A DNA stretch of 64,000 bases from Channa striata (lineage: Eukaryota; Chordata; Actinopteri; Anabantiformes; Channidae), in contig CM065170.1 of NCBI GenBank assembly GCA_033026295.1, positions 15,262,040 to 15,326,039 on the forward strand, given 5' to 3'. The notes beneath the pieces were generated by a model. The model made no database searches. It was not told the origin of the DNA and was given only the letters and a program-made list of their open reading frames with translations. Numbering within the stretch: the stretch's first letter is position 1; each line of letters starts with the position of its first letter. Positions 25,589 through 38,900 of this stretch are shown piece after piece. The position numbers and the translations under genes are program-made.

Positions 25589-28500
25589 GGGGGGGCTTTT
25601 TAAACCCATCTGTGATTATGCTGTATGTGTGTTCAAGGCGGGACGCTGGGTCAATTACCTCAAGATGTTGAAGAAAGAGCAGAAACAGTCTAAACAATCT
25701 CTCTCTCTTCACTCTGTAGCAGCACACAAACTAAAAGTACAGGGACTTTCATGAAATCGGACCTCACCAGCTACAAAAACTCTCATTTTTTTGACATAAA
25801 CATCTTCTTTCATCAACAAATTCTAAAGTTAGAGAGAACAACTTGTTGCAAAGAGGGTTCTGAATGAGGCCCACTAAAACTAAAAAAAGGCAGAGGCCAA
25901 GAGGGAAAAAGAAACAAAACAGGAGAGTGACCACTGTGTTAGACAATGGAGCCTATGACACGAGCAATGATTCACAGAAAGTATGACTGCTGTTACAGCT
26001 ACCACGCACATTCATTTTCATTATGATTTCATGCTTAACTCTCAGTCCAGCATAATTTCCCATAACCAAGATAACATACTCCGGATTACTTTTTGTTTTA
26101 CTTTTTATCATCAATTAACAGCCCACACCCAAAGTTACTGTTAAATAAAACAAAAACTGAACTGAAGACAACTGACTGTTTATCACAACTCACTAAAAGT
26201 TCTTTTGCTTTTGATACATATGCGGTTTACGATGACGGATTACCAACTTGAAATTCATTATAGTTTCTGAAACAACAGATATTTGCATTCTCTCTCTCTC
26301 TCTCTATCACAAACAAACCTATAAGAAAAGGTTAAGAAACTCTTCTCAAGTACAAAATTCTTGTCCTTATCAGCTGATTAATGTAGAAGTAACAATTTCA
26401 TAGGAAATAAGGCAAAGATTTGACTAAAGTTAACATAGACGCACCCTGGATACACTATACAATCAATATGGTGGTGCTGAACGTCTCTTTTGTAATGAAA
26501 TCTGCACCCCAAAATATAATTTAATTAGCTTACACTGTGCTTCATGGCTTTGGAAGCTCTGTAGGTAGTAAATTACAAGAAAGGCATGTTTATATTTCCA
26601 TTTTGTATTAGAACATTAAAAAAAGACCTTTGCCTTCTTCTGCACCTTGGCATTGGAAAGTTCCTGAAAAGAGCAATCACCCTCCAAACAATTTAGAAAG
26701 CTATGATTTTTTTTTACTACAGTGCCAAGCATTTCAGCATGTGGAAAAAATTCAGAGTCTGACAGGCCTGCCTAGTTACAGCTTCTGAGCTATGGTATGA
26801 TTGGACAATTGCTGATTGGGGCTGGGATTTTGCACAGAGTTGGCTGATTGCTTGACCGTTTCAGATCCATGTTTTACATCAGGACAGCCTGCACTTAGTC
26901 ACACAGTCCCAGAAAGAGCTGAAGAATAATAAGTGCATGCACAGTACATGTAGGTAGGTTTGTGCGTCTCCCGGGGTTTGGCTATACATAATTCCAAGCG
27001 CGTGTACTGTACGTGTATGCATGCATGTGCTTTGAAATAATGTGCATGCCTCCTCTGCTTGGTTGCCCAGCTCTCGGTCACAGCCAGAGCAAGATGACCA
27101 GAGGAACAGAGAGGAACAAGTTAAGTGGGTACCGATGCGGCATTAATGAGGGGGATGGCAGAACCTGGCAACCCAAGAACGTAAACCACAGGACCCTGGA
27201 AGGGCTTCAAAGGCTTGACTGGCTCATCAGTTGAAGGAAAGCTAACCCCATCTGACAAGACATGGCACCCGCTCTGAGGGAGAGAGAGCATCTCGCCTCC
27301 CCACGCACTGTGTGTGTGTGTGTGTGTGTTGTGTGTGTGTGTGTGTGTTTTTTGAAGAAAACAGGACATGTTCTTTTCATGTGTGTGTTTCTCTGCATGT
27401 GATAACAGCACAGCATTAGTTAATGCTTGAAGAGAGTCTGTGCTGAGGGTGAAGTGCCAAAAGAAAAAGAAACATGTTTATATCAACAACTATAAAACAC
27501 CGTCCAGGTGATTTCTTTAGGTTTTTATGAATTTGAGGCCAAGCAGAGCTTACTAACCAACAGGGAGTTGTAATTTGGCATTTTCCCCACTAATGTGAAG
27601 TAACAGACCACATGAGAAAAAAAAATCTGTCAAATACATAATTGAGACTTTCCCTTTAGGATTTTTTAGTGGAATGATTATTTAATACGCTGCTGTAAAT
27701 TCAAATTTGATCACACACACAGATACTGAATATACATGTCTTCACTGTTAACGAGAAAAACTTTAGAATTACTTTTTCCTCCTTGATAAATAATTGTGTC
27801 TCAGCCATTTTAAAAGCTACTTCTGAACTGGCACCAAGACAAAAGTCAGACTGTTTGCTTAGGATTACCGTAGAGGAAAACAATTACTCCAGTAAGCAAA
27901 TATGTCCAAACAGAAGTCAATTGTTAAATGATTTATTTTGTAAATCAAGACTATGTCACTGTGGACGCCCTATAGATAATGATCCAGTTTCCCAGACATA
28001 AATGCCAAACAGTACACGTACCTTTTTACAGTCATACAGTTAAAACAAGGCAGTAAAACATTTAATTAAATTCTCTTTTTGTTTCCTGCCTCATGCATCC
28101 AGGCTAAACCTCATTTCCCAACATAAATCAATCTGTCTGTCTGGATAAACCAGAGAGAAATTGATATAGAATGGAGTATTGACTTGACCTAAAAAAAACC
28201 CACAATAACCACAGCATGCCATTTGTGTAATTAACACCCACTTTAAAGTTGCATGTTGGTCAGCTGGGGCTGTTTGATGTACAAGTGGAAATGTAAGAGT
28301 GGAAATTGACGAGCAGCGTAAATCTCATGTCTGGCTATTGATCAGCCATATGAATATGCTTAGCAAGGAGAGTAAGAAAAAGAGCTTGACAGAGAGACAG
28401 AGTTTATTTATAGGTATTTCTGTAGACAGTAGACGTGTGTCATGTTGCTATCACACATCCTGTCCGGCAAAGTGATGCGTCCCTCCTCCTCCTCCTGTCT

Positions 28501-31500
28501 CTTCAGTTCTTCGTCACCGCTCCTGCAGGATCAGCGAACGCCTTTGCGTGTCTGCAGCTGTGCACGGCTGGCTAAAAAAACGGGTCTGTGTATGTGGTTT
28601 GTTTGTCCATTTCTGAATTCTCAATTATAAATAAGTTCATTTGGACGACTGTTAATCTGGTTTTCCGTGAAAACATGCAGAGCTGAATGCAACATTGTTA
28701 AAAAAATAACCGCACATGGTTCATAATTAGCAATACTTAACTATATACAATATAAGAATCAAACAGCAGTGCCAGAGCTTGTTTTGTTAGATGTTTAGGC
28801 CAATTGTAAGGCTAGAGGTGCCCTATGCCCCTAATCTTTTGATTAGGTTAGAAGAATGGCAGTCTGGAAGCCAGTTGGGTTTAATCCTATGAAATCAAAG
28901 CTGTGAGCTTTGCCCACACCCTTAATTACTGTCCATGTGTGCATGTATTGGCTATTCAGCATAAGACAAAACAGTTTGATATTTGAGGATAGAGTGGCTA
29001 TGGAGTATTATTTGCTAATAGAATGCAGCTCCTCAAATCACCCATGCATGTTAAGCTTTTAACCCTATAGGCTGAACACATGAACAACATGTTCTGGACG
29101 TTCGTGACGGGTCACATTTAACTATAGTGAAATTCTTAGCTGGGTTTTGTGGATAAAGCTGACAATATACCAAAATGGATTCCCATAAAGTTTCCTCTAA
29201 CGAAGTGTGATATGTTGTGTTCCACATTTCCGTATTCCATAAGGAATCTCTATAATCTCTCTCACTCCAGGACATTTATGGCTCTTGACACTAAGGGTCA
29301 AGAGTGGGACTCAGGGATGGGGCACCACATTCCCCTGGATCAGACAAATGGTAGGTATTTTTTGCTCGTATGTAAAAACATGGAATTTCTGTGTCATTTC
29401 CCCAGCTTGTTTTTTTAAAGCAGTGTAGAAAACAGCAGAATCCTGTTAAATACACTACAGCTAGTCTGCTGGGCTGATTTGTTGTGGGGATTACAAGTCC
29501 TTTCTTAGCAAGAATTACAAATACTTACATGTTGCTTAAATTAACGTTAAATCATGCACTTTTCTACAAGCGCTCTCAGAAACATCGGCAAATGCAGCGA
29601 TTGAACTCATCCCATTTGATAACAGGTACGAAGATGTGTTGCCACTGAACGTCTGCATGTCATCGCACTGCCCCATGAAAGGCTTTGCAGAAGAGGCTTA
29701 AGTGGTGGCTGGCTTTACCTCGCACAACCCACAACCCACTGCAGTGTGTAAACAAATACCAGAGGGCATTGTGGGTAGAGAACGTCCTCCAGGAGCCCAT
29801 GGCCCTCTTTAACCTCATTCCTCTCCCCGTTACCACGGTTTTGCTGCCACAAACCCCATAGCAACCTCATCTGCATTAATCTGCATACCTCCCCATTCCT
29901 TTTAAAGCCCGTCTGACTGACTGCTGAGCTGGCAAACGTTGTGCTTATGTAAGCAGAGTCTAACAGCAAAGCAGTTAGACGGTAAATACAGAGGACGTTC
30001 CTTCAGCAAGTATAATTCTGAAACCCCTTTATTATCGGACCCATTTGCCATGTGGGTTCTAATGCTGCTTCCAATCCTGTGGAAATAACCTTTTATTTCC
30101 ACTGAGATCATCTGGTAGTTTTATTACTGTTTATACAAATAATGACCACTTACAGTTTCATTCTAATGCAAATTGAAGAGAAAAGGAGCGAGCAAGAGTC
30201 AACTTGTGTCTCTTCTATTTAATCCATGTGCTGACAAAATCTACTGTATGTTACTCTGGTTTTTTGTTTGACTAGCTCTCTAAACACAGCAATGCCAGTG
30301 ACAACATGCACGAAATCCCTAAAATTACTTTGTAAAAGAAAACTAATGAGACAAGCCCTGTAATGCACATGGCTTATGGAAGCACTGGAGAAATTTCTAG
30401 CAGCACAGCATGAGGACAAAGCTCTCACACAAAAGAACTCGGAGAAACGGAAAAAATAAAAGCAATAAAAAATTCATTTGTGTCATCTGGAGCTTTACCA
30501 ACTGTTGGCCCAGCAGTGATGGATAAAAGGGATCTCTGAAGAGCTATTAGCACAGTAATTGCCACAAAGAGAAAGAGATCTTACATAAGGGTTGTCCGGA
30601 TAGACAGTTATCTCGTCCTAGCCAGGGCTAAAATTGGATTGATGCTGAACTCGAGTTCCAGAGCCTTTGACTCAATCCGACAACAGTGTTTTGCGATGTG
30701 GTGAAACTAAGCAAATACGACAGCGCTGATACTCTGCAGTCGTCGGCAAAAGAGGCCATTAGAAAGGAAACAGGAGAATGAGAACAAGATGTACATACAG
30801 AAGGGAGACAAGAGAGACTGTGCAGACTGGACAGAATCAGGCATAATAACCAAGGGAATTCTATTACATCCAATTATGGATGGTTGGCGCTGGCTCCATC
30901 CAGGTCTCCACTACAGAAGAAAACGTGGCTCGCCGGGACTCATCATCCATTTCACTCTGAATGCTCATCGGAGTGAGTCCTCAACTCTAAAATCACCGTG
31001 ACCCACTAGAAAAAAAAGTGACCAGTGTGTCTGGCTTTTGAGATAGGACTGTCTTCTGTAGGACAGGAGATTCTGAAACACACCCAAGCAGAGACATGGA
31101 GCTAACACACACACACACACACACACACACAGAAGAGGGCTATTTTTAACCCCCAAACACAACACTGTCCTTGTAAGATGCAGCAACAGCAGCAGGAAAA
31201 TAACATTTTAATCTTCCAAGTGTCTGCACACACACATTCCCCTTCCCCCAGCCAATGGCAAAATGCCTAGCAGCTTCAAGACACAGAAGCAAAAGAAACA
31301 CATGTGCAGCCATGTATGTTGGTGCGTGTCAAAGTCAAAGGTGTGAAACATCGCGGAGAGGAAGAGTCAAGTGAGCATAAATGCCAGTGACATCTTTAGA
31401 GGAAAACTTTACGAGTCCTGACAAGCAAACATTGAGCTAGACTCCTGGTTATTTTGGTCGCCATCGTGCCTGCTGGGCTGAGAGACGGGCTGCACCGAGA

Positions 31501-32880
31501 ACATGTTTTCTTAACACGTCTACTCTTTGATACAAACTGTCAAACATTCCCAAGGTGTCTGATCTTGTCTAATTACTTCCACTTTAAACTGACCTGGAAC
31601 TCGTCCCCTCCCAAACGTCTGTCACAGCTCCATGTACGGCTGTACCTGGCTGGATACACTGGGCTGATTTAACTAGTCCACAGATTTTCTCCAACTTCAA
31701 ACATTACAGATTAAATCCACTTGTTTCTTACTTTGTGCAAATAAAAATGAGCAGCTGGAAGAAGAAGACATCATGGTGCTTGGGAATTTGCCATGAGTAT
31801 TTCTTTTTGTTTTCTAACCCTGATCCAGTAGTTCCCAGCTCTTTTGACTTGTCAGCCCTTTAAAAAAAAAATCTACTTCTGCTCTCTCTCCTCAACTTTC
31901 TATGCCTATAAACTGTGACCACATCAATGAATAAAATGCTTACTGACACAGGAACAAACACAATTATTAAGCCTCTTTCACACTTCTACTAGAATCCTGA
32001 AATTCTCCTGACTTTATCTGTATGTAAAAGAGGCTTTAGAGGAATGCGACTCTTCCCTCAATGTTCAAGGGATCCCCCAGAATATATTCAGGGGTCCTAA
32101 GACACTGGTTGATGCAGAATAACCCTTTCTAAGCAGTGTGGAAGACACAGGAAAAAGACGACATACCTCACAAGACAACCTCCCTTGCCTGGGCCCCCCG
32201 GCAATGAACATGGTGTGACATAAATTTATATTCTCTATTGTGCCAACAGAGAATTTTTGTTTTATACATCGTGAGACAAGTCTAAATTCCGAGTCCACAT
32301 GTTGTATAAGTTATAAAAAATGGTGTAGTATGCTGACTTCATAAACACCATGTGATCTAAGCATATAATACAGAAGGAGGACACAGCTTAAGAGTCTGGG
32401 AAGAGGAAGTTCAAACTGAAAAAAATGGACTGTGAGTACAAAAGGCACTGTTCTGGCAGAGTGTGTGAGAGAGCTTTACAAAATCAATAAAACAAGCAAG
32501 AATCTCAGTCCAACTACAATTACAGGACTACACTATTAAACATCTAATTGCATCTAATGAATGGCTTCATCAAGCAGTATGAGGACAAACATGAACACTA
32601 TGTCCACCATTAGGGCAATGATGCCATTTACTACTAATGCTGCAGTTCAGTTTAAAATTCAGGGCTTTACATCTGATCCGATGGTAGAGTGGATTATGGC
32701 ATTATATATACACTGTATGCCAGTGCAAAGCTCGGTTTTCTTCTGTGCTTCATCATAAAGGTACCTAATTCCATAACTGCCATAGCAGCACTGAAGCACT
32801 CCATCCTTTTAATAGGTCTAAACCCTGCACTTGACTTTGTAGCCATTAGGTTTATTAGTGTTGCTTGCACAAGGGGCAGA

Positions 32881-32959
<79 letters not shown>

Positions 32960-35900
32960 GGGAGAATCACGACAATAAATTCCATTAGTAAGTGAGACTA
33001 GAGGTTTATAGCCAGATGGTTAACCTGCCCTGAATTATCTGATGGCTGACTACAGTGCAGCAGGGACTACAGTTCACATGTACACATACACACACACATA
33101 TATATAAATACCTCATAAAGCATAATGGAAACTCATCAACCAGTAATTTTATTATATAAGACCTCCCTGACACCCCATCATCTGGTTGTCAAGTCACGCT
33201 TTCTCGCCTTACAATGCATGGCTATCATTTACCCTTGCAGGGTGGTTACAGACACAGTTTGGTTTGATAGATCCTCTCACTGAGCAGATTCATAAGTCAG
33301 CCTCATCAATCTAATAGCTGCGGTCTTTGAAGATTTTTTTTGGAGTCTGTGTCCCATAAATTAAATGCAACACAGCAAAATGTGTTCCCAAACTGTAAAA
33401 TGAAACTGTTTTTGACTCACTGTGGCTGTAGCTGATGTACTGCCACTGGATTGCAAAGCCACTGAACCACTGGAGGCAGCTGAATAAAATACCAACGCTA
33501 CTGGGTAATTTGTTTAAAAGACAGAACATTTTATGTGATGGAGCCTTTAAAACTGGTCCCAAAGGTTCAGAAAGTATCATTTCAAGGTGTCCAAAATGAG
33601 ACATTTTGTAACAAAAGCCGTCTCAGTTTGGAAGACTTTGGTGCTGGTAAGTGATTTTTACCTGCCTTTCTGCTTCGCTAAGAGGGTTCCAGTTCCCAAT
33701 CTGGATTTTATGCTGCATCATATTTTAATCTAAACGTGAATCAGGAATAATGCTCACATTTGACTAACCAGCATTACCACCAACAGCATCACAAAGAAAA
33801 GGGCACCGGCGATGAGTCAACACAAAAAGCAAGACTAACTTTATCTTGGACACTTGGGTCAGACACTGCTTAGCCTCCATTGTCTGTGACACAGCCAGCT
33901 GTCCTTTGGGAGCCACCGTGTCTGCTCACATTAGCACTGAGTGGCAGATCAGAATGAGCCACTTGTGACCAGGTGGTCCGTCGGACGCCGTACATCTTTC
34001 TTACAGACCCACGAAGAAACTGGGAGGTCAACTGTAAATCACAACCAACAGAGCTGGTCGAAGAAACAGCCTTCATCATCGGTGAAGTCAGTGTGGTCTA
34101 TGCTGGTCATATTAGATTTGAAAGAGGCTAAATCAGTACTAACAAGCCTTTAGTCAGTTTATGCTTTTTTTTTGGGGGGGGGTTATCAAACCTCTAATCA
34201 TCTTACTGTAAAAGCTCCAGATTAGCAAACAGGAACATATGCTTCTCTTTGTCCTCTCCAACATTTTTCTGCTTCTCTGTCTCTGTGATAGATTAGTGAC
34301 CTGGCCGGTGTGGACAGCCTTTGGCCCAGCAAAAACTGGAATACGGTTCCAGTTTTCCCACAATCGTGCATCAGATAAATGCGGGCACAGGAAGACTGGA
34401 TGTAGTACCGACATTGTTGCATGTGTGTGGCGTCAGCATGAGAAAAGGCACAAGCCTGACTTTTTAAATAGCACAATAGTAGCTTATTAAAGCTTAAAAA
34501 AGCTGCAGGCTTAAGACTGATGTCAGCATATTTATTTGCTTCACTTGCTTAATTATTAGTTCATTTCAATTTCCATGCACTGCCAGGTAGTGCTGAACTG
34601 TTTAAATAATTGAAAGGCAACAGTGGTTCTTTTCAATCTCTCTCACTCTATACGGACGATGAATTCTAATTTAACCTTTGTCTCATGTTTCTTTCCATAT
34701 GTGCAGTCCCATGAGGCTGCGCAGCAACAGGTCATGTTCACAGACGCCGACCGCCTGACTTACATAACCAGTTCACCGTTTTTATTATGACATAATGACA
34801 ATACGTTGTGGCTCAGTTTTCCTCATATCCAAGTTCCTGTCAGCCCACTTGTCTCATTGACATTTCCCAGAAATGTAAAAAGCAAGGCAAGTCCCACCCA
34901 AGAGCTTTCAACATCTGTAGCACTGCAATAAACGCAACTGCACATTCACTATATCAAAACTTGAAAGACACTGTCAAACTGTAAATAACCTTAACTTCAG
35001 GCCACCATTGGGATGTTCAATGACGGCAAAGCATTTAAGCACCTGGAAAAAATCCAAGTTGGATCGGTTGTAAAATATATTGACGGCAATGTGTAAGTCA
35101 ATAAAAGCTCAGCTGGAGCCACAGTGAACAGCACTGTGTTTGCTGGATTAAGCTACTACCTGGAACTACCTGTTTAAAGGGATTGTACGGTGCATGTGCC
35201 TATGTGCTGTACAAGTGCAAATAAAGCTCCTGTCGGATTGTCCTATCAGATACAATATGGGTCTGTAGGTGTTGATAGTATTAATGCCTTACATTCCTTT
35301 AAGGTTAGTCCTTTTTAGACCTCTATAAATCATAGAAATAATTTCACTTACTGCCCCACCCCCCCAAAAATAGCATAAAAAATGTAAGTGTAAAGCAGCC
35401 GTGTATAGGCACAATATTGTGAAGCGATGTATCTAGCCTTCAGTCTTTTTTCATCGTGTGTTTTAAGGGTCTTTTTTATTCTAACCTCTCAACGACGTCA
35501 GTTCTGTAATAGCCTCTCAGCAGTGACATCCTCTCTTTTACATTGATTTTTCATGTTGTCTCTTTTGCCCCATCTTTGCTTATTTAAATTTGGTTTCTGC
35601 TTTGATCTTTTCTCTCCTTCCCTTGTCACGTCTCCTCCACCAACCTTCTAAGACCCCACTCATTGTCCATTTCCCCCCAATTCCCCCTCTCTATCTTCCA
35701 CATTTTCCACAACTCTCCCTTTCTCAACCACTGATGGCCTCCTCCATCAGCCTTTCCACCAAGTGGGTAACTGGGCTGCCACGAATGTGGTAAATACAAC
35801 AGCAACGCAATGAGAATTGATTGCATGTCTCTGCTTTCATTTGACTTGGCGGCCTTTATGATGTCATTATCTCATCCAGCAATTTCCAAACAGTCAATTA

Positions 35901-38900
35901 TTAACTTTCTGCATGGAAACCGCTCATGTTCTGACTTTCATCTTTTTCCACGTTGCATAAATACTGAACCATATGGAGCTTGGGTCTGGAGCTATCACAT
36001 GACATAGTTTTTCTTTTCTTCCTTTTTCCACTGAATGCATATTCAGTCACTTGTTTGTTGTACAAGTTCTGGCTACAGCAAACCTGGATGTCCATCCATT
36101 CCTCTTTAACAAGATTGGGCTTGTTTAAAAGTATCTAAAGCAAAAAATCTGGCAGGAAGGGAGATGTACAGGAGATGTACAGGAGATGTACAGGCCCAGA
36201 GCTAAAGGAGGTAACACTCTGTAGAGAAACCGCAGTATAGCACACCCCATAATACTGAGGGCATAGTATCCTAGCAACAAGAAAAGGGGAGATGCTGCTT
36301 ACTCTGCAGTGTCCTCTGTTGCTCCTGGATCTTCAACCTTGCATCTTTCTTTCAGAGGTTCTGCTCAACAACCCTCTAGCAGACACTTTCATCCCCTCTG
36401 ATCCTTTATCCTTCTGCTTCCTGTTAGGAAACTCTGTTGCACCCTAATAAAGGCACACTCATCAAGTGCGTATGCCACTTAACACTTAGTATGTCTTTAA
36501 AGGGTTTAAGAGAGTGCCTCAGTTCATACAGGGCATATCACACACAGGGCTACGTGCCATGTATTTAAAAGGGAGCTAGGCAGAGACACAGGACTGGATC
36601 CCTCTCTTCAAATCCTTTTGAAAACAGAAAAGCCTTCTCCTGCAAAACCTCTGCCATGTTTCAGGGAGCAATAGAAGAGCTTTAAAATTTTGTTGACTGA
36701 GAGGAGAGCAAAATAATACTTGATGGTCAAAGTAGAATTAGAAAAAGATCTTTCTTTGCTGATGGTGAGCAATCAAAGAGATGATCAATGTGAAATCAAA
36801 ACTAAAGAGGCCACAGTGTTGGAGAGGAGAAAGCGGCTGGCTATAATTGGCTGTCACAAGTGTCACCTCCGCTCAGCGTGAGTGAGAAGAGTTTAAAATC
36901 TGTTGCATGAAGAATAACTGACTCCATTTGCCTCATCTTACACCTAACCATTCAATATGAGGCTATAATGCCCATCATAAAAAAAACTGATAGCATTTGA
37001 AAAAACAGAGCGCACCAATCCTTTCCTCTAGTCCTCATTCGAGCACTCAAACCATCTCTACTTTCAGCCCACTTTGCATTAAACAATCACCACTTCCACT
37101 TTCAAGGTCCATCACAGTGGCCAAACTAAATGTGTGTCATCATGTGTATTTGTGCATCTGATGAACCCAGAGCCAACCCAGAGAGAGCTGAAAGAGGATC
37201 GGAGGAGCCAACCAGGAACATCCCCAGAGTTTTAAATAATTACTTGGACATCCCTGATGGTTGTTTCACGGACATTAGCACAAGCCCAAATATCCTCTTA
37301 TACCACAAATATCAAATACATGCGAATAGATGAAAAGATAAAGAGCTTGTTCTTGAACCTCTACCCATCTGCTGCCAATGGTTGATTTAGTCAGACAAAC
37401 TCATTTCCATGAGCCTGCGTTTTCATTTGATTATCAGCTTCCACCTAAGTGCTTTATGATTGTCACAATCGCACAAGTGGAATCAATGCTCTTCATTCGG
37501 AAGAGTTAAAATTCAAACATATGCACGATTTTGACCAGGCTTTATAATCTGAGGCCAAGCACAGTTAAGTGAGGGTGGTCTTAATCCATTTTTGATGGCA
37601 TTTCAACAGTCGTCAAAATATTGCCAGCGAATATTTTTCATGAGCAGCACAATATGGACACATGAATCATTTGTGAATAAATGTTTAATAAGTGGGGGTA
37701 TATTAATGTAAATGGGAGATCAAAGCTGGTGTTTGACATTTTCCATTGTGACTCACCTACTTCACCTCTGTCACATATTGTCTTTTTTTTTTGTTGTTTA
37801 AATTTAATAAAGCATAAGACTGAAAGGTTTATGACCCAACATGAGAGATTTCTAAACACTTTTGGAATTATATTATATATCTTTATTAGACACTATAGCA
37901 AATTATTGAAATTTTCCTGATCTCATTTGATTTCACTTATAATTCTGTTTAGCTCTTATTTCTTTAATCAAGATAGTGGGAGAGATTTAAATATACGTAA
38001 AAAAGAGAAAGAGTGAGGAACTTCCTAACACATACTTCCTTAACTATCACAATCATTGCATCCTGATGTTTACTAGGTAGCGTATAATAGCTACTGAGTT
38101 CACACTTTCAGTTTGACATTTTATTGGCCACTTGGCACCAAAAGTGCAACTAAAGCATTTTGAATTGTCAGTAGTTTTTTTCTGAGCATCTGATCATAAA
38201 ACAATGAACTGGAAACTGAAACTGACCCAATGAAGACAGAAAAGGTGAAGGATCACCGCGTAATAAGTCCAAAAAAATTTCCAACATAAAACTGCCAAGA
38301 CATTTCAAGCAAAAAGACAGATGTCAGCCTCATGGCAGCGCTGATGGTTCGCCACAGTCAGTAGGACCAGAGAGGCATCAATGACTGGACAAAATTTCAC
38401 ATGAGAAATAAAATTTTACCCGGCTCATGTTTGTTTAAAGTCACCAAAACAAAAATGATTCATTCTTGTGAAACATTGACATCGATCCAATACAGTAGTT
38501 GCTGCAATTCTAGACAACAGTGGTGGACCGGTCAGTAGATAAGAGTGCCATCACTATAGCCAAGTTGATAGCTAAAACAAAACCGAAACAAATCGTTATC
38601 TTATTTTGGAGCGACTTTTAAGTCACTTTTGCCTCCCTTGCTTTGTAAAGAGATCCTTTATTGTCAGCCCCCCTCCACCTAGTCCTCTGAAAGTTGAGAG
38701 ACAGAGCACATTTCCACCTTCTTGGCAACTCCGTGCCAATGACAATAGGCTACACTGACAGATGGCCACAGTGGTGTTAATGTGGGCCATTATTGGACAA
38801 GTAGGAGGGGAGCTGCAAATCCCCACGCTCTCTAACCTCCTGCACCACTCTGAAAGAGAAATTGTTTGCACGTTCAGATAAACTTTATTTCTTCCTCCAT

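Noticed and set aside
28831..28846. Perfect inverted repeat CTAATC-TTTT-GATTAG
   Set aside because: It is too short to be a convincing RNA gene or transposon end, and such hairpins are expected by chance in AT-rich DNA of this length.
32694..32988. His/Thr- and Cys/Val-repeat open frames
   Set aside because: They are translations of the (CA)37 microsatellite. The same applies to frames at 10398, 25391, 25521, 27121 and 30965.
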